A DNA stretch of 64,000 nucleotides from Chryseobacterium taichungense. GTDB taxonomy: Bacteria > Bacteroidota > Bacteroidia > Flavobacteriales > Weeksellaceae. The position numbers and the translations under genes are program-made. Of the stretch, positions 51,888 through 59,962 are shown in pieces. The stretch lies in NCBI RefSeq assembly GCF_900109935.1, contig NZ_FOBV01000006.1:1-64000 (forward strand), written 5' to 3'. The notes beneath the pieces are model-generated. The model did no database searches. It was not told the origin of the DNA and was given only the letters and a program-made list of their open reading frames with translations. Each line of letters opens with the position of its first letter. The first letter of the stretch is position 1.

Positions 51888-54089
51888 TTATTTTCTTTTT
51901 CCTTTAGCAGAAGTTGCTTTAGGCATTTTTGTTTTGGTATCTGCAGGCGTGTTTTCGTCTCTTACCAATTGTAATTCGTCGATCAGTCTTCTTGCGCCGG
52001 CATATTTGTCGATTGTCCAAAGAACGAAACGAACGTCTACGTTGATGGTTTTTTGCCATTCAGGTTCGAAAACGATGTCTCCGCTTAATGCCTCACTGTT
52101 TCCGTCGAAGGCAATACCGATAAGGTTTCCGTCTCCGTCGATTACCGGTGAACCAGAGTTTCCTCCAGTAATATCATTGTTGGAAAGGAAGTTAACCGGC
52201 ATATATCCTTTGGCATCTGCATATTGACCGAAATCTTTAAGGTTATAAAGGTCAATCACTCTTTGCGGAAGATCAAACTCTTCATCACCTTTCTTGTATT
52301 TCCCAACGAGACCGGTCATATCTGTATAATAGTTATCTGTAACACCGAAGTAGTTTCTGTCTGTTCTGATCGGCAATGTATCTACTGTTCCGTATGTAAG
52401 TCTCATGGTAGAGTTAGCATCCGGGTAGAACTTTTTCTCAGGCATTGCCTTCATTAATCCTGCTAAGAATAATCTGTTGTTTTTAGCAAAATTATCATCA
52501 ATCTTTACGAATCTTTCTGCGGAAACTTTCTGGTCAGCTACAATTCCGTTGGCGATTTTCCAAAGCGGGTCAGCATCCAGTTTCAATTTGTCCGGATTCA
52601 GAACGAAGTTGGTTGCAGAAGTTTTAGTGGCAAAGATTGAAGAATAGGCAACATTAGAAAGATTCTTAGCATCAAGACCCATAATGGTTTCTGAAGCAAC
52701 ATCTTTGTTTACTCTTGTCTGGTAAAGATTAACCATAGAATTCATCATTTCCCCTTCAAGCTTGGTGTTGATGTTTTCGTAAGCTGATTTTAAAGCAGCA
52801 TCTACTTTAGGTTTCATCGCAAGTCTGCCTTTCATATCCTGGTCTGCATATGCTTTAAGCACGCTTCCTACCTGTAATGCCAGCGAGAAATACTTCGCAT
52901 TTCTCGAAAGCTGTGACATGTACATTCTTTCAACATTTCTGTCGGAAGTTTGCTTGTAATAAATACCGATATCTTCCAATACCATTTCATATTCAGCAAT
53001 ATTTTCCGGTTGCAGTGCCCATGTTTTAAATCTTTCTTCTACCTTTTGCTTGTCGGTGATTGTTCCGTTCTTAATAACGGCATCGATCGTTCCCTGTCTG
53101 TTTTTCCAGTAGTTAGCTACTGAAGCATATTGAGAAGCATAGTTCAACTGCGTTCCTTTATCTTTATCCATGTACTTTTTCATAACATCCATGGCAAGTT
53201 TGGAAGCTTCAACCCAAGCCGGGTAATCTTTGTTTACCATCTGCTGAATTCCATAAGAAGTCAGGTAACGGTTTGTTCTTCCCGGATATCCTAAGATCAT
53301 TGAGAAATCTCCCGGCTTTACTCCTTTAAGGGAAACAGGTAAGAAATGCTTAGGCTTTAAAGGAACGTTGCTTGGAGAATATTCTGCAGGATTTCCTGCT
53401 GCATCGGCGTACACTCTGAAAACAGTGAAATCTGCAGTGTGTCTAGGCCATTCCCAGTTGTCGGTATCACCCCCGAATTTTCCTAATGCGGATGGCGGTG
53501 CACCCACCAATCTGATATCTTTATAATCCTGGTAAACAAAATAATAAAATTCATTTCCGTTAAAGAAATCTCTTACGACTACTGTATATTTTCCGTTTTC
53601 AGAATTTTCAGACTGGATCGCTTTGGTTTCAGCATCGATCACCGCTTTTCTTTCTGCAGGGGACATGTTGTTGTTTAGTTTTGAATTGATTCTCTGTGTA
53701 GCATCATCCATTCTTACCAAGAATCTTACATACAGATCTTTAGCATTGAATTCATCTTTTTGCTTCATCGCCCAGAATCCGTTCTTTAAATAATCTTTTT
53801 CAGGAGTAGAAGCTGCTGCTACTGCACCATAACCGCAATGGTGATTGGTGAAGATAAGGCCCTGTCCGGAAACAATTTCTCCCGTACAAAATCCTCCGAA
53901 GCTTACGATCGCATCCTTTAAGCTTGAGTTATTCACGGAATAAATTTCTTCCGGTGTAAGATGCAAGCCTTCTTTTTGCATATCTACACCATTAAGTCTC
54001 TTAATAAGCATTAACAACCACATTCCTTCGTCTGCCCTCATCTGGGCAAAACTTAAAAGGAAAGTGAATAGTAGAAGTATTCTTTTCAT
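51888..54089 (-). CDS. S46-family dipeptidyl-peptidase, DPP7-like
   Basis: 733 residues. Signal peptide (LLLFTFLLSFAQMRA), then the chymotrypsin-like S46 fold. The catalytic triad lies in TNHHCGYG (His, about 83-84), WPRHTADFTVF (Asp) and TGGNSGSPV (Ser645). The specificity residue 18 positions after the Ser is Gly663 (FDGNSEALSGDI), equivalent to Gly673 of P. gingivalis DPP7, so a preference for hydrophobic P1 rather than Asp/Glu is expected. It releases dipeptides in the periplasm for peptide-based growth. Confidence 0.93.
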   Translation of the reverse strand: MKRILLLFTFLLSFAQMRADEGMWLLMLIKRLNGVDMQKEGLHLTPEEIYSVNNSSLKDAIVSFGGFCTGEIVSGQGLIFTNHHCGYGAVAAASTPEKDYLKNGFWAMKQKDEFNAKDLYVRFLVRMDDATQRINSKLNNNMSPAERKAVIDAETKAIQSENSENGKYTVVVRDFFNGNEFYYFVYQDYKDIRLVGAPPSALGKFGGDTDNWEWPRHTADFTVFRVYADAAGNPAEYSPSNVPLKPKHFLPVSLKGVKPGDFSMILGYPGRTNRYLTSYGIQQMVNKDYPAWVEASKLAMDVMKKYMDKDKGTQLNYASQYASVANYWKNRQGTIDAVIKNGTITDKQKVEERFKTWALQPENIAEYEMVLEDIGIYYKQTSDRNVERMYMSQLSRNAKYFSLALQVGSVLKAYADQDMKGRLAMKPKVDAALKSAYENINTKLEGEMMNSMVNLYQTRVNKDVASETIMGLDAKNLSNVAYSSIFATKTSATNFVLNPDKLKLDADPLWKIANGIVADQKVSAERFVKIDDNFAKNNRLFLAGLMKAMPEKKFYPDANSTMRLTYGTVDTLPIRTDRNYFGVTDNYYTDMTGLVGKYKKGDEEFDLPQRVIDLYNLKDFGQYADAKGYMPVNFLSNNDITGGNSGSPVIDGDGNLIGIAFDGNSEALSGDIVFEPEWQKTINVDVRFVLWTIDKYAGARRLIDELQLVRDENTPADTKTKMPKATSAKGKRK

Positions 54090-54176
54090 TTTATAAAATA
54101 ATTTTTGTGTCGCTAATTTACTAATTTTTACCGTATTCTGGCCTCGGAATGGTATGAAATTGGTTTTTGGAAGCGT

Positions 54177-54629
54177 ATGAAAACAATATTAGTTTCGATT
54201 TTGAGTGTTTTATTTTCAGGAATATTGCTGAATTGTAGTACGGTAAACGGCAATGCCTCACGCTCGAATCAAGATGCCCAGCTTCACAGAGAGTGGATGC
54301 TTATCGCGTACGGAGATTATTCTAAATCTGACCTGATCAGTAAAGATGCCAAGATTAACCTTACAGAAAAGGCAGAAAACGGGGAGATAAGAGGAACAGC
54401 CTTTATGGGCTGCAACGGGATGTTTTTTACTTCCGAATTTAAAAGTGACGGAAATGTAAAAATCTCGGAGATCGGCTCTACTCTGAAGGCCTGCCAGGAT
54501 ATGAAGCTGGAAATGGATTTCGGCAAGGAATTCAAGAACATGACTAAATATTCTGTAAAGGGACATTCTTTAACCTTTACTGATGATCAGGGACATAAGA
54601 TGGAATTCGTAGCGGCAGACTGGGATTAA
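54177..54629 (+). CDS. META-domain (HslJ-like) lipoprotein
   Basis: 150 residues. Lipobox SGILLNCST (Cys about 20). HREWMLIAYG and GTAFMGCNGMFFTSEFKSDGNVKISEIGSTLKAC are META-domain hallmarks. Role unclear; HslJ of E. coli is linked to novobiocin and heat stress. Monocistronic. Confidence 0.88.
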   Translation: MKTILVSILSVLFSGILLNCSTVNGNASRSNQDAQLHREWMLIAYGDYSKSDLISKDAKINLTEKAENGEIRGTAFMGCNGMFFTSEFKSDGNVKISEIGSTLKACQDMKLEMDFGKEFKNMTKYSVKGHSLTFTDDQGHKMEFVAADWD

Positions 54630-54734
54630 TTAAAAAAAGAGGAGAAATTATCTCTTCGCTTTAACGATCAGCTTAAAAAAACACCTCAAAGTTTACTTCT
54701 ACCAGATTACACTCTCCGGGAAATCTATTTAATC

Positions 54735-54900
54735 TTAATCTACCATTTTAAACTAAAATGGTAGTCTGTTTTAATCTAATCTACCGTATTATATTCTCAC
54801 GGTAGCCTGATTTAGTTTAATCTATCAGTTTAGAATAAATCAGAAGTCCGGTTTAGTCTAAACTGACAGTTTAAATTAAAATGGTAAATCATTTTAAATG
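54735..54900. repeat. Cluster of four inverted repeats
   Basis: CTACCATTTTA/TAAAATGGTAG (54740-54764), CTACCGT/ACGGTAG (54781-54805), CTGATTTA/TAAATCAG (54807-54843) and GTTTAG-T-CTAAAC (54851-54863). TTTAATCTA recurs between them. No gene is seen in 54630-55083. Confidence 0.75.
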
Positions 54901-54989
54901 AAAACATCTTTTTACCACTAAGGATTTACTGCATAACGTCTTATTTTTTTATGCTTCGTCCATTCGAGTGTTTTTTCGTAACAAAGTGG

Positions 54990-55042
54990 AGAAAAAATGT
55001 ATCGAGAATGAAATTTACTTCAAGGTCACAACTTCTCGATAC
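54990..55042 (-). terminator. Probable terminator of the 59050-55084 gene run
   Basis: GTATCGAGAA (54999-55008) and TTCTCGATAC (55033-55042), a perfect 10-bp stem with a 24-base loop and a T-run on the minus strand. The long loop also fits a dispersed palindromic repeat. Confidence 0.5.
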
Positions 55043-55083
55043 GATTTTTTCAAATGAAGAACGCTTATATTAATTGTGTTTTT

Positions 55084-55968
55084 TTAGTATTTTCCTGAAA
55101 TTGATTTTAAGATAATCGGCTCCAGGTTAGAAGGCAGGTCGGCAGATTTTATCTCATATTTTTTGACTTTCATTTCTTTAAACCAGTTTTCCCAATATTC
55201 CTTGATAACCGCTTCTTCGAAAGGATTTCCTTTTTCCGGATTGATTCCCAGAACGATCACTTCAAGGTTGCTGAGGTTGTCATTCGCTTTTACAAAACCG
55301 TAGGTTTTTTTTTCGATTAAACTTTTGAAATCAGAAGTGGTGAGATGGTTGGCTTTAATTAATTTACTGGTCAGGTAAGAAGTTTTATTTCCTTCTGCAA
55401 ACTTCGTGTTGTCGTGGTACATATATCCATCCGTGAGAATAAAGAGGATGTTTCTTTTGTCATCTTTGATGCAGTAATCTTTTACCTTGTTTTTAAAAAA
55501 CTCCCAGATATCGGAACCCAAATAGTTTCCATCTTTAATCGCCGACTGATAAATGTGTAAAGGCAATTCAGAATATTTTTTATCAACTTCATCAAAATAG
55601 GTTCTCTGCGTATTTTTGGTAAATGAAACTTTCAGCTCTTTCGTAAAGTCATTGATTTTCGGATCGGAAGGTTCAGGATTAAAAAACACCTGCATCTGAT
55701 CATCGTAAGTGATGATTTTCTTGGATTTGATATGATTTAAAAACCCTTTTTCAATCGCTTTGATGTACTCCACATCTCTTTGGAAAAATGGCATCGTAGG
55801 ATTAGGGTTTGTTTCGGGATCGATCCGATCCGATAGGTCGATCAGGATGCTGATATTGATATTATTTGAGTCAATTTTAGACGGACAGTTGATGCAGGGA
55901 CGTTTGGGTATTTCTTGTTTACAGGAAATCAAAGAAATAATCATGAACAGATAAAATATTTTTTTCAT
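55084..55968 (-). CDS. VWA-like lipoprotein
   Basis: 294 residues. Lipobox IISLISCKQE (Cys about 16), then a Cys pair (CINC). ISILIDLSDRID resembles the first strand and MIDAS loop (D-x-S) of von Willebrand A domains, and ILFILTDGYMY is the strand with the second MIDAS Asp. The missing second Ser of DxSxS makes metal binding uncertain. Last gene of the run and likely anchored in the periplasm, where it could bind the membrane protein upstream. Confidence 0.72.
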   Translation of the reverse strand: MKKIFYLFMIISLISCKQEIPKRPCINCPSKIDSNNINISILIDLSDRIDPETNPNPTMPFFQRDVEYIKAIEKGFLNHIKSKKIITYDDQMQVFFNPEPSDPKINDFTKELKVSFTKNTQRTYFDEVDKKYSELPLHIYQSAIKDGNYLGSDIWEFFKNKVKDYCIKDDKRNILFILTDGYMYHDNTKFAEGNKTSYLTSKLIKANHLTTSDFKSLIEKKTYGFVKANDNLSNLEVIVLGINPEKGNPFEEAVIKEYWENWFKEMKVKKYEIKSADLPSNLEPIILKSISGKY

Positions 55969-55978
55969 AAGATTGATT

Positions 55979-57319
55979 TTATAAGGCTGATAAATACACT
56001 AAATTCTGAGTATCCGAATTGGCTCCGACGGTTTCAAGATTGGTATTGTAGGTTTCAATACAGCTGTCGATCATTGTCTGTTTCTCTGTTTTGGAAACCG
56101 CAATTTTTTCTCCGATAAAGGTGATCCATCCTTGAACATATTCTGAAGCATACAGCTTATAATCTTTGGTAGGAATAATAACGCCGTCTATGATATTCTG
56201 AAGTTCTTCGGTCCTGCCGCGTGTCTTGATGATCAGCTCTTTAATGTTTCCGATGTTTGCTGTAATTTCTTCGATTTCATGTTTTAAGGCAGTGATTTTT
56301 TCTGAAAGAGAAAGTACTTTTTTCTGCCTGATTTCCTGTTCGCTTCTTATTCGGTCTTTTTCACGATGCTCTTTCATGACAAAGTCGAAAACCAATCCCC
56401 AAATGATATAGACAATAAATCCTGCGAAAATAATTCCCCAAAACTGAATCTTGGTAAACGCGATTTTCAGATCAAACAGAGGAGAGTCAAAGGTTTTATT
56501 CAATTCATATAATTTTGATTCGATCTCATACGCTAAAATGGAATCGAAAACAAAAGTGATCAGAAACAGCATGCCCAATTTGACATAATTGACTTTCGTC
56601 TTATTTTCCCCAAACATGTGGATCAGAAAGCCTAAGCCCAGAAACACAAAAGGAATCAGGGTAACGAAAGCTACTTCAATGAATCCGTCATTCCATGCTT
56701 TCATCCATGCATTGGCATCCAGAACACTCTGTATAACGGTGCTTTTTGCATCAAAGCTTTTAAAGAAAGCCGAATAGGAAGTGGAAATATAAAATGTTGC
56801 TAAATACAAAGTAATGGGAATGAGAAGAATCAGTCCGATCCAGAATTTTGCAGAAGCTCCTTTGGTGGCTTTTACATTGTATTTTTCAGGGTTTCTGGGC
56901 AGGTCAAGAATTTCAGATTTCAGATTTTCAATGGAATTCTGATGGTCTTCAATTTCCTTATTTTTAGTTTTGAGCTGTTCCTCTTTAGTTTCCTGCGAAA
57001 CCGTTAAGGCTTTGATTTCCGTTTCCCTGTTTTTCTGTTCATTAATGTAAGACTCTTTCAGCTTCTGCTGTTTTTCGACCATTTCTTTTTCTTCGTTCTG
57101 GAATTTAGAATAAACAGCATCCAGGCAGATGGATAGAGTAGAGTGGTTTCCGCTGGTGCGCGAGCTGTCTCTGTATCCTGATTCGTGATAGGTTCTTTTC
57201 CTGCTTTCTTCAGAAGATTCTTCGTTTGTATTGATTTCGGCTTTAGGCAGCTGCTCCTCTTGCTTTTCTATCGGAACGGATTTTAGTTTAAATAAGTTTT
57301 TTATGCTGGTGGTATCCAT
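55979..57319 (-). CDS. Coiled-coil membrane protein, function unknown
   Basis: 446 residues, not recognised. Cytosolic polar N-terminus with a long coiled coil (about 75-145), four membrane segments (about 160-182, 217-240, 250-272, 297-322), a second coiled coil (about 325-385) and a soluble tail ending VYLSAL. Coiled coils on the same side of four helices suggest oligomeric assembly at the inner membrane. Six-base gap to the TerB-like gene and ten to the VWA gene. Confidence 0.75.
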   Translation of the reverse strand: MDTTSIKNLFKLKSVPIEKQEEQLPKAEINTNEESSEESRKRTYHESGYRDSSRTSGNHSTLSICLDAVYSKFQNEEKEMVEKQQKLKESYINEQKNRETEIKALTVSQETKEEQLKTKNKEIEDHQNSIENLKSEILDLPRNPEKYNVKATKGASAKFWIGLILLIPITLYLATFYISTSYSAFFKSFDAKSTVIQSVLDANAWMKAWNDGFIEVAFVTLIPFVFLGLGFLIHMFGENKTKVNYVKLGMLFLITFVFDSILAYEIESKLYELNKTFDSPLFDLKIAFTKIQFWGIIFAGFIVYIIWGLVFDFVMKEHREKDRIRSEQEIRQKKVLSLSEKITALKHEIEEITANIGNIKELIIKTRGRTEELQNIIDGVIIPTKDYKLYASEYVQGWITFIGEKIAVSKTEKQTMIDSCIETYNTNLETVGANSDTQNLVYLSAL

Positions 57320-57325
57320 GACAGG

Positions 57326-57733
57326 TTAGTTTTTTAGTTCATATAAAATTTCACTTTTATTTTTTCCAATTTTTACGGCTTCAATGAGATAATCGACAAT
57401 GGCCGTTACATTTTCTTCCAGAAACCCGAACATCAGTACGTATTTCTGCATCGCAGAATATTCATTGGGAGAAACGACTCCGTCTGCCCAGATCATTACG
57501 GTGAGATCGTACAGATAATCCACTTTTTCCTCAATCGTTTTGGGAACCAGTGATTTTATGTTAATCGGATTTAAAAGCACTTCATCCAGGTTTTTGGAGG
57601 AAATACCTCTTTCTTCGGCACACCGGTACAGCATTTTCAGTTCCAGGGCACTGAAATCATCATCACAGATGGCCATTTGATACAATCTTAAGAAGTGAGC
57701 TTTAAGATTTTCCGTTATCTGATTGTTTTCCAT
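57326..57733 (-). CDS. TerB-like helical protein
   Basis: 135 residues from ATG 57733. FLRLYQMAICDDDFSALELKMLYRCAEERGI and LYDLTVMIWADGVVSPNEYSAMQKYVLMFGF are the two TerB helical repeats with acidic residues that may bind metal. TerB is part of tellurite-resistance/stress modules in which VWA proteins also occur. It overlaps the DUF6804 gene by 32 bp. Confidence 0.78.
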   Translation of the reverse strand: MENNQITENLKAHFLRLYQMAICDDDFSALELKMLYRCAEERGISSKNLDEVLLNPINIKSLVPKTIEEKVDYLYDLTVMIWADGVVSPNEYSAMQKYVLMFGFLEENVTAIVDYLIEAVKIGKNKSEILYELKN

Positions 57734-58133
57734 ACAATTGTTCTTCTTTTGGTTTTTTAGTGTTAATAATTCGGTCCCGCGAAGGAAAGCTGAGGTTGGC
57801 GGAATGATCTGCCGTTTCTTCGGTATTGGTGACTTCACTTTTCAGTTCCAACTTATCCACAAAAGTGATCAGCAGAAATAATATTCCTGTAACCGTATCG
57901 ATAGGAATCCACAAGCTTTTCCGGAAGAGATATATGGGAAAAACAGGATTAAAAACGATAAGGACAACAAGAAAAATGATGCTGAAATAATGTTGTTTAG
58001 CGTGTAGGGTTACATACAGAACAAGTAACGCCGCAACTGAAACGAGAATTCTGAGAAAAGTATAATACTCTATGGGAAGCCTGAAAATACCGATGAAACA
58101 ACATAACGCACAGAAAGTGAGAAATGGTTTCAT
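57702..58133 (-). CDS. DUF6804-like small membrane protein
   Basis: 143 residues with four membrane segments in the first 95 (FLRILVSVAALLVLYVTLHA, FSIIFLVVLIVFNPVFPIYLF, WIPIDTVTGILFLLITFV) and a polar tail. The RILVSVAA and NPVFPIYL motifs fit DUF6804. Role unknown. Confidence 0.75.
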   Translation of the reverse strand: MKPFLTFCALCCFIGIFRLPIEYYTFLRILVSVAALLVLYVTLHAKQHYFSIIFLVVLIVFNPVFPIYLFRKSLWIPIDTVTGILFLLITFVDKLELKSEVTNTEETADHSANLSFPSRDRIINTKKPKEEQLYGKQSDNGKS

Positions 58134-58139
58134 GATTTT

Positions 58140-58649
58140 TTATTTTACATTTTTATAATAAACATATCCTTTTTTGCCACTTGATTTCACCTGTACCCTG
58201 AACCATTGTCCTTCTTTTGAAAGCTGAATCAATTTGGTATTTTTAGAAACGATGGTTACCACTTTAGATTTAAATGACGGTTTTTCGTAAATGGTTGTGG
58301 CATTGATTCCTGCGATATACCTGTTGTTGGAATTAACATTTACGTTCAATTCAACTTTCGGAGTTTTAGCTTTTGAAGAGTTGTAAGAATCCGGAGTTTT
58401 GTGCTTTTTCGATTTACTTCTTTTGTAGGAATTTCCGGAAGATGAGTTTTTGCCGGAAGAACCATCACTGCAGACTCCACAGGTTCCGCCGCTGCTGCAA
58501 TGTCCGCATCGCGAGCAGTTTGAGCAGGCCGTACAATAGGCAGAACCTGTGCATCTTCCATCATGTCCTATATTATCATTGGCTTTCACGCAGGAATGTA
58601 AAAGGAATACGCTGAAAGTAAGTATGATAAATGGTATTAGTTTTTTCAT
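58140..58649 (-). CDS. Cys-rich lipoprotein with SH3-like domain
   Basis: 169 residues. Lipobox SVFLLHSCVK. Residues 30-65 hold ten cysteines in CxxC-like spacing (CTACSNCSRCGHCSSGGTCGVC), a possible metal cluster. A Ser/Lys-rich linker follows and the C-terminal 60 residues are an SH3b domain (INATTIYEKPSFKSKVVTIVSKNTKLIQLSKEGQWFRVQV), often peptidoglycan-binding. Six bases from the DUF6804 gene. Confidence 0.8.
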   Translation of the reverse strand: MKKLIPFIILTFSVFLLHSCVKANDNIGHDGRCTGSAYCTACSNCSRCGHCSSGGTCGVCSDGSSGKNSSSGNSYKRSKSKKHKTPDSYNSSKAKTPKVELNVNVNSNNRYIAGINATTIYEKPSFKSKVVTIVSKNTKLIQLSKEGQWFRVQVKSSGKKGYVYYKNVK

Positions 58650-58690
58650 GGTTATTAATTTTTAATTATAATTTTCTAAAGTTGGTAAAG

Positions 58691-59050
58691 CTATTTAGGT
58701 TGGTTATCATATATATAGTCAATGGTTTCGTCGATAACTTCTGCATTCGGAGCATTGATTTTTAATGAGTTAATGCCGTTTTCCATTTCTAATTCTGTGT
58801 AATACAGCCGGCTTTTTCCTAAGATTCTTCCGTTTTTGGCTCTTAAGACGAAATATTCTCTGTCGTTTTTTGCAATTTTTCTCACATATCTCGCGTCATC
58901 ATGAGCCATCGCTCTTACGGCTTCTATTCCGATCAGACATGAATTTTTCTGATTATAGCCATCGCTGGTTAAAATGTTTTCTCCGCTGTCGGTTTTTAGA
59001 TTAAACTGAAATTCGTCGTTTACTCTCTTGGTAACTATAAATTTTCCCAT
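58691..59050 (-). CDS. DUF1508 (YegP-like) protein
   Basis: 119 residues. Two tandem DUF1508 repeats: FQFNLKTDSGENILTSDGYNQKNSCLIGIEAV (1-55) and REYFVLRAKNGRILGKSRLYYTELEMENGINSLK (about 62-105). Function unknown; common in stress regulons. It is the first full gene after the dyad promoter at 59171-59214. Confidence 0.85.
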   Translation of the reverse strand: MGKFIVTKRVNDEFQFNLKTDSGENILTSDGYNQKNSCLIGIEAVRAMAHDDARYVRKIAKNDREYFVLRAKNGRILGKSRLYYTELEMENGINSLKINAPNAEVIDETIDYIYDNQPK

Positions 59051-59089
59051 CGTTAATAACTTTTATTGTTTAATGAATCTATCTGAAAT

Positions 59090-59149
59090 TTACGTTTCGT
59101 TTAGAGTTTGATTTGCAGTGGCAACAAATGGTATTACTTTATATTCCAT
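59090..59149 (-). pseudogene. 19-codon leader ORF resembling the start of a DUF4177-like protein
   Basis: MEYKVIPFVATANQTLNET, stop at 59092-59090. It begins 22 bp after the -7 box and looks like the N-terminus of small DUF4177-type proteins (MEYKVIPFVA...), then ends. It may be a decayed gene or a leader peptide ahead of the DUF1508 gene. Recognition is from memory of the family pattern. Confidence 0.35.
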
Positions 59150-59170
59150 GATTGTTTTTATTTTACACTC

Positions 59171-59214
59171 CAAAAATATAACCCTTTCAAAACCAATCCT
59201 TACGGTTTCCCGTA
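59171..59214 (-). promoter_or_regulatory. TACGG-GAAA-CCGTA dyad with -7 box 22 bp downstream
   Basis: On the minus strand TACGGGAAACCGTA (59214-59201; arms extend to TTACGG/CCGTAA at 59200-59215), 22 bp, then TATTTTTG (59178-59171). The dyad sits where a -33 box would be, as expected for an activator site. It drives the run from the leader ORF to the VWA gene. Confidence 0.7.
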
Positions 59215-59228
59215 AAACGAACAAAAAT

Positions 59229-59257
59229 AAAAAAAACCTTCCAAAAGAATTGAAAGG
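59229..59257 (-). terminator. Terminator of the response-regulator gene
   Basis: CCTTCCAA (59237-59244) pairs with TTGAAAGG (59250-59257), one mismatch, and a run of Ts on the minus strand, 27 bases past the stop. Confidence 0.7.
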
Positions 59258-59283
59258 CTGTTGAATAAAGAGCTAAAATAGCA

Positions 59284-59949
59284 TCAGATAATCCCAATAT
59301 CTTTACAGAAAGCAACCAGTTGCTCATTGCTGGTCACTTCAAGGTCTTCCTTAAGGCTGTTAAGTTTTTTCTCCACGCTGCTTAAGCTATAGGGTTTGAT
59401 GTTTTTCTCCTGTAGATATGATGGAATATTTTTCTGCAGGACACCTTTTGAAAGAAGAGAAACCAATGCAATATCATAGGCCGAAAATTCGTAGCTGTTC
59501 AGTTTTCTGACTTCCTGCTTGAGGTCGAGTGAAAGATAATTCTCATTGATGTAAACGGATGCAATGGATTTTTTCAGTTCCTTGGAGTCATTTCTTGCCT
59601 TCCGCACGTAGCCGTTGATGTGATAATCTTTAAAGAGTGAATCGATAATACCGGATTTATGTTCGGCAGAAAAAACAATGACTTTTAAAGACGGCTGAAT
59701 TTCCCTGATCTTCTCAATAAGTTCCCGTCCGTCTTTTAAATGTTGGGTGTGATGATCCTCTTCATAGTAAAGATCAGTGATCAAAAGATCGTAAGGCTGT
59801 TGCTCACGGATTGATTTCTGCACTTTTGCCAGGGCGTCGTCGCAATAATACACATAGTCTACAATCGGAATATTAAGTTCTTCCAGCGTTTTCTGTACGG
59901 AAATATTGATGCTTTCATGGTCTTCCGCAATTAAAATTTTTTTGAACAT
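59284..59949 (-). CDS. Response regulator, divergent NarL/LuxR type
   Basis: 221 residues. Receiver domain (1-125): acidic pair EDH, phospho-acceptor Asp in DLLITDLYYEED (about 58-60), switch Ser in VIVFSAEH and Lys in GYVRKARN. The C-terminal region (about 150-221) follows the LuxR pattern (YEFSAYDIALVSLLSKGVLQKNIPSYL, SLSSVEKKLNSLKEDL, NEQLVAFCKDIGII) but with a longer turn. It would bind DNA as a dimer at dyads such as TACGG-N4-CCGTA. Thirteen bases from the kinase gene. Confidence 0.85.
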   Translation of the reverse strand: MFKKILIAEDHESINISVQKTLEELNIPIVDYVYYCDDALAKVQKSIREQQPYDLLITDLYYEEDHHTQHLKDGRELIEKIREIQPSLKVIVFSAEHKSGIIDSLFKDYHINGYVRKARNDSKELKKSIASVYINENYLSLDLKQEVRKLNSYEFSAYDIALVSLLSKGVLQKNIPSYLQEKNIKPYSLSSVEKKLNSLKEDLEVTSNEQLVAFCKDIGII

Positions 59950-59962
59950 TCTTTTAGTTTTT

